Positions 8,784 to 20,358 of a stretch of DNA of 64,000 nucleotides are shown here, piece by piece. Source of the stretch: Firmicutes bacterium UBA5559 (lineage in GTDB: Bacteria; Bacillota; Clostridia; Peptostreptococcales; Anaerovoracaceae); the NCBI GenBank assembly GCA_002425705.1, contig DIMT01000013.1:24187-88186 (forward strand), given 5' to 3'. The notes beneath the pieces were generated by a model that was not told where the DNA came from, did no database searches, and worked only from the letters and a program-made list of their open reading frames with translations. The position numbers were made by a program, and so were the translations under genes. Position 1 is the first letter of the stretch; every line of letters begins with the position of its first letter.

Positions 8784-9241
8784 TGGATTTTCCCCTGGCA
8801 TTTCATTTTTTCGTAGCCTTCATCGGTACCCTTGGCTTCTGTCTGCTTTTTCACGTCCCTTTGCGGCATATTGCTTATGCCGCAAGCGGCGGTGGCCTGG
8901 GATGGATTACTTATGTGTATCTGACAGGCACGGGAAACTCACCGGTTGTGGCCTGCTTTCTGGGAGCCATCGTCGTTTCCCTGGTGGCAGAAGTTTTCTC
9001 CCGGGCTGGCAAAGAGGCAACCACCCTTTTCATCATCCCCGGAATCATTCCCTTAGTTCCCGGTGCACCCCTTTATTATACCATGCGTGAGATTCTCGAT
9101 GGGGACTTCAGCAGTGCTGCTTCCATGGGGGCCCAGGTCCTGTTCATGGCCGGCAGCATCGCTATTGCCATCCTCATGTCCGCCTCTGTCACCCGACTGC
9201 TGGTCGCCGTGAAAAGCAGTTTTTCAGCAAAGCGTTCCTGA
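8780..9241 (+). CDS. Threonine/serine exporter family, C-terminal-domain protein (DUF3815, ThrE-like)
   Basis: The protein has 153 residues and four or five hydrophobic helices. The pattern FIIPGIIPLVPGAPLYYTM is the hallmark of the small ThrE_2/YjjB subunit. The start ATG overlaps the upstream stop (ATGA) with AGGAGGT at 8769-8775, so the two halves are made together and presumably form one exporter; in ThrE of Corynebacterium the halves are fused. No terminator is obvious before the feo promoter. Confidence 0.9.
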   Translation: MMDFPLAFHFFVAFIGTLGFCLLFHVPLRHIAYAASGGGLGWITYVYLTGTGNSPVVACFLGAIVVSLVAEVFSRAGKEATTLFIIPGIIPLVPGAPLYYTMREILDGDFSSAASMGAQVLFMAGSIAIAILMSASVTRLLVAVKSSFSAKRS

Positions 9242-9252
9242 CACCAAGGACC

Positions 9253-9281
9253 TTGACAAGAGGTTCTATCTGCCCTATAAT
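9253..9281 (+). promoter_or_regulatory. Consensus sigma-A promoter of feoAB
   Basis: TTGACA (9253-9258) and TATAAT (9276-9281) with 17 nt between them are both perfect matches, 40 nt upstream of the feoA ATG. Confidence 0.9.
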
Positions 9282-9297
9282 GTTAGCGCATACTAAC
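9282..9297 (+). promoter_or_regulatory. Inverted repeat over the feo transcription start, possible metal-regulator operator
   Basis: GTTAG-cgcata-CTAAC lies directly behind the -10 box, where a bound repressor would block initiation. The half-sites resemble the TTAGGTTAG-type half-sites of DtxR/IdeR/MntR regulators but are shorter than that consensus. The assignment to an iron regulator is inferred from position and from the regulated genes. Confidence 0.4.
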
Positions 9298-9320
9298 CAC
9301 AGAAAGGCGTGACGACAACT

Positions 9321-9584
9321 ATGACACTGGCACATTTACCGATTGGCCATTGGGCTCGTATCAAACGAGTAGGAGGCCAGGGAGCCATCCGCAGGAGACT
9401 GCTGGATTTAGGCCTGACCCCCGGCACCCAGGTTCGGGTGGAAAAGGTAGCCCCCCTGGGGGATCCTATATTAATTAGTCTGCGGGGATTCCAGCTGACC
9501 CTGCGGAAAGAGGAGGCAAGGCACATCCTCGTGGAACCGCTGGAAAATAGCGCAGCAGAAAAAAATGACAAAAGCAAAGACTGA
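9321..9584 (+). CDS. feoA: FeoA, ferrous iron transport accessory protein
   Basis: It encodes 87 residues with the SH3-like FeoA fold: LPIGHWARIKRVGG at the start, RRRLLDLGLTPGTQVRVEKVAPLGDP in the middle and ISLRGFQLTLRKEEARHILVE at the end. FeoA is a small cytosolic partner of FeoB. I prefer ATG 9321 over GTG 9309, because AAAGG (9303-9307) is too close to the GTG. It is followed after 30 nt by feoB under one promoter. The Lys/Asp-rich tail ends in a short tandem repeat that continues into the intergenic gap. Confidence 0.92.
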   Translation: MTLAHLPIGHWARIKRVGGQGAIRRRLLDLGLTPGTQVRVEKVAPLGDPILISLRGFQLTLRKEEARHILVEPLENSAAEKNDKSKD

Positions 9585-9604
9585 AGCAAAGACTGAAGCA
9601 AAGG
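9574..9604 (+). repeat. Short tandem repeat across the feoA stop codon
   Basis: The 12-bp unit GCAAAGACTGAA occurs twice (9574-9585, 9586-9597) and is followed by a partial third copy GCAAAGG. The feoA stop TGA is in the first unit and a second TGA lies in the next, so it probably arose by slippage. Confidence 0.8.
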
Positions 9605-9614
9605 CGGAACATTC

Positions 9615-11627
9615 ATGACCATACATATCGGACTTATCGGCAATCCCAGTGCCGGCCTCACCACCTTATTCAATCAAATGACGGGAGGCCTCCAGCACAA
9701 CGGCTATTTTTCCACCAGCAAGGTGGCAACAAAAGAAGGCCCTGTAAAAGGGCATAAGGGAGTCAATGTCATTGAATTCCCGGGCACCTACTCCCTTTCT
9801 GCTTATACTCTGGATGACATCACGACCAGGGATATTCTGCTGCACAAGCGTCCGGATGTTCTGATCAACATTTTAGATGCCACCAATCTGGAACGGAATC
9901 TCTATCTGACCCTTCAGCTGATGGAACTGGAAATCCCCATGGTTCTGGCATTCAATATGATGGATGAAGTTCGGAAGAACAACATCCATATCGACCTGCC
10001 GGCCATCTCTGAAATTTTAACGGTCCCGGTGATTCCCATTTCTGCCAGTAAAAATCGGGGGATTCACGATCTGATCCACATCGCCTTAGAGACTGCCAAG
10101 AAAAAGCTGCTTCCCCATAAGCTGGACTTCTGCAGCGGCCACGTTCACACCGCCATCCATGCGATTCTCCACCTGATTGAAGAAGATGCCCGTAAAGAGG
10201 GCCTTCCGGTTCGTTTCGCCGCCACCAAAGTGGTGGAAGGGGATCAGGGAATCATCGATCATCTGAAGCTTCATACTCCGGAAATGAATATCATCGACCA
10301 CATCATCAAGGACATGGAACATCACCTGGGAACCGACCGGGAAGCAGCCATGGCGGATATGCGCTACGAATTCATCCAGGACCTCCGGGAGAAAACGGTA
10401 CAGGCCCAATCCACTGAAACCCTGGAACACAAAAGGTCCGTCAAGATTGATCGGATCCTGACCCATCGTATTTTTGCCATCCCGATCTTCCTTGCCATCA
10501 TGTTCCTGGTTTTCATCCTGACCTTTCAGGTAATCGGCGCCTGGCTCAGCGACTGGCTGGCATTAGGAATCGACTGGTTCATCGGGGAGGTTGGAACCTA
10601 TATGGCTGTCAATGGGTCCAGTCCTGCTCTGCAAGCCCTCGTCGTCGACGGAGTCCTCACCGGCATCGGCAGCGTTCTATCCTTCCTGCCTATCATAGCC
10701 GTTTTGTTTTTCTTTCTTTCAATTCTGGAGGACAGCGGCTACATCCCCAGGGTTGCCTTTGTTATGGACAAGCTCCTGCGGAAGCTGGGTCTTTCCGGCC
10801 GTTCCATCGTGCCTATGCTAATCGGTTTCGGCTGCTCCGTACCTGCTGTCATGGCTACCAGGTCCTTACCTTCTAAGCGGGACCGGCAATTGACCATGGC
10901 TCTGATTCCTTTTATGTCCTGCAGTGCTAAGCTTCCCATTTATGGAATATTTACCGCCGCCTTCTTCAATGAGCACGAAGGATTGATCATGATGGCGATT
11001 TATCTGACCGGAATCCTGGTGGCTATTGTTTGCGCCCTGATTTTTAAGGTTACGATTTACCGGGGGGATCCGGTACCTTTCGTGATGGTCATCCCCTCTT
11101 ACCGGGTGCCGGCCATGAAAAGCGTGGGGCTCCGGATGTGGGAAAACGTCAAGGGATTCATTAAAAAAGCCTTTACGGTCATCCTGATTGCTACCATCAT
11201 CATCTGGTTTCTCCAGAGTTTTGATTTCGGCCTAAACATGGTGGATTCCAGCGAAGACAGCATTTTAGCCACTTTAGGCCGTGCCGCCGCTCCCATTTTT
11301 GCTCCACTGGGTTTTGGCGAATGGAGAGCCGCCACTGCTCTGATTACCGGCCTGACGGCAAAGGAAGCCGTAGTCAGCACCATGGCCGTCCTGACCACTG
11401 CAGGCAGTACTGGCAGCCTGACCGGCATGCTGGGAGAGATTTTTACTCCCATCTCTGCTTTCAGCTTCATGCTGTTCTGCCTTCTCTACATGCCCTGCGT
11501 TGCTACCCTGGCGGCCATCCGGCGTGAACTAGGAGGCATGCACTACGCCCTGTTGGTAGTCCTATTCCAGACCACTGTCGCCTGGATTGTCTCCTTCCTG
11601 TTCTATCAAATCTTTAGCCAATTCTAA
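9615..11627 (+). CDS. feoB: FeoB-type ferrous iron transporter with degenerate GTPase motifs
   Basis: The protein has 670 residues, a usual Firmicutes FeoB length. An N-terminal G domain (1-165) and helical spacer precede the membrane part, which holds both Gate motifs (for example LIGFGCSVPAVMATRSL and SCSAKLPIYGIF with the conserved Cys). The G domain is unusual: the P-loop reads GNPSAGLTT, with Leu15 in place of the phosphate-binding Lys. G2 reads NGYFSTSK instead of GNWxGVTV, and G3 reads EFPG (E54) instead of DLPG, while NMMD (113-116) and SASK (142-145) are kept. GTP hydrolysis may therefore be weak or lost. The stop codon is the first triplet of a palindromic repeat. Confidence 0.9.
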   Translation: MTIHIGLIGNPSAGLTTLFNQMTGGLQHNGYFSTSKVATKEGPVKGHKGVNVIEFPGTYSLSAYTLDDITTRDILLHKRPDVLINILDATNLERNLYLTLQLMELEIPMVLAFNMMDEVRKNNIHIDLPAISEILTVPVIPISASKNRGIHDLIHIALETAKKKLLPHKLDFCSGHVHTAIHAILHLIEEDARKEGLPVRFAATKVVEGDQGIIDHLKLHTPEMNIIDHIIKDMEHHLGTDREAAMADMRYEFIQDLREKTVQAQSTETLEHKRSVKIDRILTHRIFAIPIFLAIMFLVFILTFQVIGAWLSDWLALGIDWFIGEVGTYMAVNGSSPALQALVVDGVLTGIGSVLSFLPIIAVLFFFLSILEDSGYIPRVAFVMDKLLRKLGLSGRSIVPMLIGFGCSVPAVMATRSLPSKRDRQLTMALIPFMSCSAKLPIYGIFTAAFFNEHEGLIMMAIYLTGILVAIVCALIFKVTIYRGDPVPFVMVIPSYRVPAMKSVGLRMWENVKGFIKKAFTVILIATIIIWFLQSFDFGLNMVDSSEDSILATLGRAAAPIFAPLGFGEWRAATALITGLTAKEAVVSTMAVLTTAGSTGSLTGMLGEIFTPISAFSFMLFCLLYMPCVATLAAIRRELGGMHYALLVVLFQTTVAWIVSFLFYQIFSQF

Positions 11628-11778
11628 CCAACTTTATAAACAGTTCTGCCAGTTGGCGCGGACGCTTGTCAGCCGCCTATGGTGAAGCCCCTGTAATTCC
11701 AAGGCATACGAGGATTTACAGGGGCTCTTTTCGCTTTGAAAACGCATCAACTGGCAGAACTGTTTATAAAGTTGGTTA
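11625..11778 (+). repeat. Palindromic intergenic repeat, copy 1 (154 bp)
   Basis: Perfect 31-bp terminal inverted repeats (11625-11655 and 11748-11778) start with TAACCAACTTTATAAACAG. The centre holds an 11-bp hairpin AGCCCCTGTAA/TTACAGGGGCT (11686-11696, 11716-11726) followed by CTTTTCGCTTT, which can act as a terminator after feoB. The feoB stop TAA is the first three bases of the element. Copies 2 and 3 lie at 13796-13947 and 31452-31613. No transposase is present; it could be a non-autonomous element or a repeat with RNA function. Confidence 0.9.
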
Positions 11779-11785
11779 AAAAGGG

Positions 11786-11814
11786 TTGCCCTATTTAGTA
11801 TACATATGTATACT
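11786..11814 (+). promoter_or_regulatory. Promoter of the BlaI/M56 operon
   Basis: TTGCCC (11786-11791) and TATACT (11809-11814) are 17 nt apart. The spacer and -10 lie entirely within the 36-bp operator palindrome, so repressor binding excludes polymerase. Confidence 0.75.
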
Positions 11815-11823
11815 AAATAGGGC
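11788..11823 (+). promoter_or_regulatory. BlaI-family operator, perfect 36-bp palindrome
   Basis: From 11788 to 11823 each half is the exact complement of the other, with centre TACATATGTA. TACA/TGTA half-sites are the known core of BlaI and MecI operators in staphylococci. It lies 28 nt before the blaI-like gene and covers its promoter, which indicates autorepression. Confidence 0.85.
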
Positions 11824-11851
11824 AGATGATTTGATCAGGAGGTGATCCACT

Positions 11852-12238
11852 ATGAATAAAATCAGTTTATCCGATGGCGAATGGAAAATCATGAACTTGC
11901 TCTGGCATTCTTCGCCGAAAACCATTACCGCTTTGACCAATGACCTTCGGGAATCCACCGGATGGACCCGGCATATAATCATTACCATGCTGAATCGGCT
12001 GGAAGCAAAAGGTGCGGTCTATTATGAAGAAGGAGAACGGGCCAAACTTTATTTTCCCCTGGTGGAACAGACTGAGACCGTCCTCAAGGAGACGGAGACC
12101 TTCCTGGAAAAGGTTTATTCGGGAAGCCTGGGGCTTATGCTCAACACCATGGTACAGAAGCAGGGTATTTCCCAGGAGGAGCTGAGCGAACTCTATTCCA
12201 TTCTGAAAAAAGCGGAAGAAGGAGGAAAATCCAAATGA
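11852..12238 (+). CDS. BlaI/MecI/CopY-family transcriptional repressor
   Basis: It encodes 128 residues. The winged helix-turn-helix runs from LSDGEWKIMNLLWHSSPKTI through TRHIIITMLNRLEAKGAVYYEE, typical of BlaI/MecI; the C-terminal helices form the dimer and protease-sensitive region. AGGAGGTGATC precedes the ATG. Its gene overlaps that of the M56 membrane protease by 4 nt (ATGA), the standard sensor-repressor arrangement in which the activated protease leads to loss of the repressor. The perfect operator immediately upstream suggests it represses its own operon. No beta-lactamase or copper gene is nearby, so the regulon beyond itself is unknown. Confidence 0.92.
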   Translation: MNKISLSDGEWKIMNLLWHSSPKTITALTNDLRESTGWTRHIIITMLNRLEAKGAVYYEEGERAKLYFPLVEQTETVLKETETFLEKVYSGSLGLMLNTMVQKQGISQEELSELYSILKKAEEGGKSK

Positions 12239-13809
12239 TTGATGCATTGATTGCCTCGTCCTTGCTGATTCTCATCCTACTAGCCCTTCGATTCTTTTTG
12301 AAGGGTAAAATCAGCCCATTACTCCAATATAGCCTCTGGGGTCTGGTGGCACTTAGACTACTCTACTGGGGATGGTTGGATCTGATTCCCCTTTCCAGTC
12401 CTCTTAGCATCCTAAATCTCACCGAAAAGGCGAGACAAAATCTCCAAAGCATTTCGAACACGGAGTTGGTGCTGCAGGGAATCAAAGAGCCCACCCCGAT
12501 GGATAACGGCGTTCTGATTCTGGAAAACATCCAGACCGGCGTCATGGTCCGAGGAGAAGGTATTTCCCCGCTGGCTGCCGTTGACTGGCAACTGGTGTTC
12601 ATGATTATCTGGGGTATCGGAAGTCTGCTATGTCTGGGCTGGTTCCTTTATGTGAATAAAAAATTCAGTCGCAAGCTTATTGCCAATAGGCGATTCCTCA
12701 GAGAAGTCCCATTTCGCGGCAAGGAAATCATAAAGGTTTACGAAACCGATGAAATCGGCTCTCCTTGCCTGATGGGCATTTGGGAGGTTCCCGCCATTTA
12801 TGTGACGCCGGAGGTGGCGGCAGATTCCGTAAAGATGAATTATGCCATAGCCCATGAACTTTGCCATTACAGGCACCATGATCTTTTATGGTCATCCTGG
12901 CGAATCCTGCTGGTTTCATTATATTGGTTCAATCCCCTGGTCTGGGTTGCCGCTTATTATTCCCGTCTGGACAGCGAATTGGCCTGTGATGATGCCGTCC
13001 TGAAAAATCTGCCGAAGGAATCCCGGCTGGAATACGGGAGAATCCTGCTGGAAATCATGGAACCAGCCTCGTCACGTCAGAAGATCTTCGCCCTGGCTAC
13101 TACCATGGGCAGCTTTAAAGGGATGAGGGAACGGATGGGTCGCATCGCAAGCCATCGGCCCATGAGGACAAGCACTCTGGTTCTATTGATTCTTATCCTC
13201 GCCCTGTCCATCGGGTGCACCTTTACCTCCACAACTTCTACTCAGGAAAAACCTCCCGGTAGTCCAGGTGCAATCACTGATGAGATAGATAAGGAGAAAT
13301 TGGAAGAATTCGGTCAGGAATGGGGAAATGCCTGGTCCCAGCGAAACGGAATGGTGATCCACTCTCTCTGCCTTGATGACGAGGTATATAAAAAAATCGG
13401 TGAAATTGCAGAAAATGGGGAATATATTATCGGCATGTCCAGCCCCTGGCCCTGGGGACAGGATCATGCAGTGGAATCAACGAGTGGCAACACGGTTGAG
13501 ATCACCTATTATTACCGAACCTCAAACCCATCCGTTTATGTCGCTAAAGAAACCCTCCAGGTTGTAGAATCTAAGGGGGAACTCAAGGTGGCTTCTGTTG
13601 ATTGGGCCCACTACGACCAAATCAATTCCAAATCCGAGTTTGATGCTGCATACCGTCTCGGATTGCCGGATTTTGCACCCTACGCGGAAGCCTATCAGTT
13701 CCAGCGGGACATCAGTAGCGCCGGACGGGGAAGCGGAAATCCAGATGATGCAGGCCGAAACAGACATTTGAATCCCAGCAATCAACAATTAGAACCAATC
13801 AACAATTAG
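12235..13809 (+). CDS. BlaR1/MecR1-like M56 membrane metalloprotease with a non-PBP C-terminal domain
   Basis: The protein has 524 residues. Membrane helices flank the M56 zinc protease signature HELCH (207-211) with the third ligand region SELACDD (about 247-253). A hydrophobic helix ending in SIGCTFTST leads to an extracellular domain of roughly 180 residues. This domain lacks penicillin-binding SxxK/SxN/KTG motifs, unlike BlaR1, so it probably senses something other than beta-lactams. It resembles the small extracellular modules seen on other clostridial M56 proteins, but I cannot name it. Its last codons lie in a 17-bp tandem duplication that belongs to the arm of repeat copy 2, so the C-terminus was shaped by that element. 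Confidence 0.88.
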   Translation: MIDALIASSLLILILLALRFFLKGKISPLLQYSLWGLVALRLLYWGWLDLIPLSSPLSILNLTEKARQNLQSISNTELVLQGIKEPTPMDNGVLILENIQTGVMVRGEGISPLAAVDWQLVFMIIWGIGSLLCLGWFLYVNKKFSRKLIANRRFLREVPFRGKEIIKVYETDEIGSPCLMGIWEVPAIYVTPEVAADSVKMNYAIAHELCHYRHHDLLWSSWRILLVSLYWFNPLVWVAAYYSRLDSELACDDAVLKNLPKESRLEYGRILLEIMEPASSRQKIFALATTMGSFKGMRERMGRIASHRPMRTSTLVLLILILALSIGCTFTSTTSTQEKPPGSPGAITDEIDKEKLEEFGQEWGNAWSQRNGMVIHSLCLDDEVYKKIGEIAENGEYIIGMSSPWPWGQDHAVESTSGNTVEITYYYRTSNPSVYVAKETLQVVESKGELKVASVDWAHYDQINSKSEFDAAYRLGLPDFAPYAEAYQFQRDISSAGRGSGNPDDAGRNRHLNPSNQQLEPINN

Positions 13810-13812
13810 AAC
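13779..13812 (+). repeat. 17-bp tandem duplication at the end of the M56 gene
   Basis: The unit CAATCAACAATTAGAAC occurs at 13779-13795 and again at 13796-13812. The second copy aligns with the left arm of the palindromic repeat; it encodes the last residues of the protease and contains the TAG stop. Confidence 0.85.
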
Positions 13813-13944
13813 AGTTCTACCTATTGACGCGGCGATCGGCATCTGCCGACGCAAAAGACCCTGTAATTCCAAGGTGTACAAGGATTACAGGGTCACTTTT
13901 TGTGTAAAAAACGCGACAATTGGCAGAGCTGTTTATAAGGTTGG

Positions 13945-13947
<3 letters not shown>
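13796..13947 (+). repeat. Palindromic intergenic repeat, copy 2 (about 152 bp)
   Basis: The right arm (13917-13947) matches copy 1 at 28 of 31 positions; the left arm (from 13796) is more diverged. The central hairpin GACCCTGTAAT/ATTACAGGGTC (13857-13867, 13884-13894) is perfect and followed by ACTTTTTG. It fills the gap between the convergent M56 and atpC genes and should terminate transcription from both sides. The atpC stop is the outermost TAA of the right arm. Confidence 0.88.
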
Positions 13948-16641
<2,694 letters not shown>

Positions 16642-16676
16642 TTATTCACCCCTTTCCTTTCGGATCCACAGCCTCA

Positions 16677-18248
<1,572 letters not shown>

Positions 18249-18782
18249 TTAGTTCAAAGCATCCCGGAAGCTGTCCAGCTGCTTTCTAAACGAGGCATCG
18301 ATTATTTTTCCTTCAATTAGAATTTTAACGCCTCCTACAAGGCTTGAATCTACATGGTTTTCCAAGTGGACCTTCTTCCGGAGCAATTTTCCGGTCTGGG
18401 CCTCAAACCCTTCTAGCTGTTTATTGGAAAGAAGCTGAGTGGAGTAGAGAACTCCGGCAGAGATTCCTTCCTCCTCCATGGAAATCCGAATCAGCCTTCC
18501 AAGGATTTTTTCAAAATGACGAGTCCGCCCCTTGTCCACCAGAACAAAGAGAAAATTCATCAGTTCCTCGCAAATCTGATCCTGGAAGATGGCCTCCAGA
18601 ACCTGCTTCTTTTCGGCAACAGAAATAATAGGGGAGTCCATAAACCGTTTCAGGTCCGGCTCCTTTTTCATGATGGCGCCGATTTCCTTGGCTTCGGCTA
18701 CCACCCTTTCTTGTATATTCATTTCCTGGGCCACCTGATAAAGGGCCTTGGCATATACCTTATCAATCGTCAGCTCTGCCAT
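18249..18782 (-). CDS. atpH: F1Fo ATP synthase delta subunit
   Basis: The protein has 177 residues with the OSCP/delta fold: N-terminal helices from IDKVYAKALYQVAQE and the C-terminal motif VDSSLVGGVKILIEGKIIDASFRKQLDSF. It links the peripheral stalk to F1. It overlaps atpF by 13 nt, which indicates coupled translation. Confidence 0.95.
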   Translation of the reverse strand: MAELTIDKVYAKALYQVAQEMNIQERVVAEAKEIGAIMKKEPDLKRFMDSPIISVAEKKQVLEAIFQDQICEELMNFLFVLVDKGRTRHFEKILGRLIRISMEEEGISAGVLYSTQLLSNKQLEGFEAQTGKLLRKKVHLENHVDSSLVGGVKILIEGKIIDASFRKQLDSFRDALN

Positions 18783-19282
18783 GTCGAGTTACCTGCCTGT
18801 TCGATGATCCGGTCAATGATCTCCGCCTGGCCTTCCACCTGGATCTGCTTTTCAATGATTTTTTCTGCAGCCATCAGAGCCAGAACACCGATTTCATTTT
18901 TCAGCTGGGACAAGGCCACTGCCTTTTCCCTCTCGATTTCCTGCTCTGCCTGGGAGATGATCCGAGATGCCTGCTTACTGGCATTGTCGATGATCTCTCT
19001 TGCCTGGGCATCTGCCTTTATTTTGGCATTTTTAACGATTTCCCGGGCTTCCGTCTCACTGTTCAGGAGCCGCTTGTTGTATTCTTCCAGCCTGTCATCC
19101 GCCTGTTTGTTGGTCAGTTCGGCATTGCTGAAGGAATCCTTGATGGCAGTTTCTCTGGCCAGGACGAAATTATGAACCTTTTCGAAAAAATTCTTTTTAA
19201 GGATAATGAACAGTACCATCACTGTGGCCCAAATCATGAGCAGGGTCCAGTTGAAGCTTATCAGCGGTGTATATAGATGCAT
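18770..19282 (-). CDS. atpF: F1Fo ATP synthase b subunit
   Basis: The protein has 170 residues: one N-terminal membrane helix (LISFNWTLLMIWATVMVLFIIL) and a long charged coiled-coil with the typical KKNFFEKVHNFV and the DA(Q)AREIIDNASKQA stretch. It forms the peripheral stalk that holds F1. The ribosome site AAAGGAGGATATT precedes ATG 19282. Confidence 0.95.
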   Translation of the reverse strand: MHLYTPLISFNWTLLMIWATVMVLFIILKKNFFEKVHNFVLARETAIKDSFSNAELTNKQADDRLEEYNKRLLNSETEAREIVKNAKIKADAQAREIIDNASKQASRIISQAEQEIEREKAVALSQLKNEIGVLALMAAEKIIEKQIQVEGQAEIIDRIIEQAGNSTWQS

Positions 19283-19325
19283 TTCAATATCCTCCTTTCT
19301 CTGTTGTGATCCGTGCCGGCATGGC

Positions 19326-19592
19326 TTAGAGCATGCCCACCAGCGGATTGACGAACAACAGGATCATGGAGATCAGGAATGCAAAGATACCAGTGGTTTC
19401 TGCAACAGCCTGTCCAACCAGCATAGTTTTTAATATATCTCCCTGGGCTTCCGGCTGTCTGGCAACGCCTTCAACCGCTTTTCCGGCTGCATAACCCTGA
19501 CCCAGACCAATACCTACGGCAGCAAGACCGATGCAGGCAGCGGCGATGGCGGATAAACCCAATACGAATGCTTCTGGTGTAATTAATGGCAT
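19326..19592 (-). CDS. atpE: F1Fo ATP synthase c subunit with Na+-binding signature
   Basis: The protein has 88 residues forming two membrane helices and the polar loop ARQPEA. I start it at ATG 19592, which has a perfect AGGAGGT site; an upstream in-frame ATG has none. The helix residues Gln32 (GLGQG), Val63, Glu65, Thr66 and Thr67 (QAVAETTG) fall at the exact positions of the Na+ ligands in the Ilyobacter tartaricus c ring (Q32, V63, E65, S66, T67), with Thr replacing Ser66 as in other anaerobes. H+-type c subunits lack this Gln and the hydroxyl after the Glu. Na+ coupling of the whole enzyme is therefore predicted. Confidence 0.95.
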   Translation of the reverse strand: MPLITPEAFVLGLSAIAAACIGLAAVGIGLGQGYAAGKAVEGVARQPEAQGDILKTMLVGQAVAETTGIFAFLISMILLFVNPLVGML

Positions 19593-19626
19593 AATAGTAC
19601 CTCCTGTTTTGTGAAAAATATTAATT

Positions 19627-20358
19627 TTAATGATGGTCTTCCGCACCGTGGATGATGATTTCCATGGAAACGAATACCATTGTTAACATAGTAAAAATAA
19701 ATGCCTGCAGAATCGGTTCAAACACATCGAAGAACAGATTAAAGGGCAGGGGTATGACTGCCTGCAGGAGCGGGATCGGCAGGTTCAAGGCCTCCGATCC
19801 TGTTTCCAGTGCGGTGAAGATCAGGGCCATAACAATGGCTCCTCCCAGGATATTGCCGAAAAGTCGGAAGCCAAGGGAAATCGGGAAGGACAGTTCCTCG
19901 ATGATCTTCAGGGGAAACATAAAGGGGTAGGGACTGGACATGTGCTTGATCTTTCCAATGAATCCCATGGTCCTGATGCCGTTGTACTGCATCAGAAAGC
20001 AGGTGGTCAGGGAAAGGGCAAAGGCCGTGTTAACGTCCGCTGTTACAGGGCGGAATCCCCACATACCAAGGGAGTTGGACAGCAGCAGGAAAATGAACAG
20101 GGTGCCGATGTAGGGGGCGAAATGGGAGTTGTGCTTTCCCATGGCTCCTTCTGTCAACTTATAAATCCCTTCAACGATCATTTCCACGATCACTTGTTTT
20201 CCCTTAGGCTGCTGCTCCATCCTGCGGGTCGACCAAAAGGCCAGTGCAATCATGACAGCCGCCACAATCATCGCAAAGAAAACCGTCTCTGTAATGAATA
20301 CGCTGCCGTCACCGAATCCCACTATGATCCTTGGCCCCAAGTGGTTTAAATCATGCAT
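19627..20358 (-). CDS. atpB: F1Fo ATP synthase a subunit
   Basis: The protein has 243 residues and about six membrane helices. FPISLGFRLFGNILGGAIVM contains the essential stator Arg, and FDVFEPILQAFIFTMLTMVF the conserved last helix. It forms the ion half-channels facing the c ring. The ATG overlaps the atpI stop by one base (TAATG). The c-ring signature predicts that the channel carries Na+. Confidence 0.96.
   Translation of the reverse strand: MHDLNHLGPRIIVGFGDGSVFITETVFFAMIVAAVMIALAFWSTRRMEQQPKGKQVIVEMIVEGIYKLTEGAMGKHNSHFAPYIGTLFIFLLLSNSLGMWGFRPVTADVNTAFALSLTTCFLMQYNGIRTMGFIGKIKHMSSPYPFMFPLKIIEELSFPISLGFRLFGNILGGAIVMALIFTALETGSEALNLPIPLLQAVIPLPFNLFFDVFEPILQAFIFTMLTMVFVSMEIIIHGAEDHH

Noticed and set aside
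11788..11823. Palindrome considered as part of the repeat family or as a terminator
   Set aside because: It shares no sequence with the repeat arms, has no T run, and its TACA/TGTA centre and position over a promoter fit a BlaI operator.
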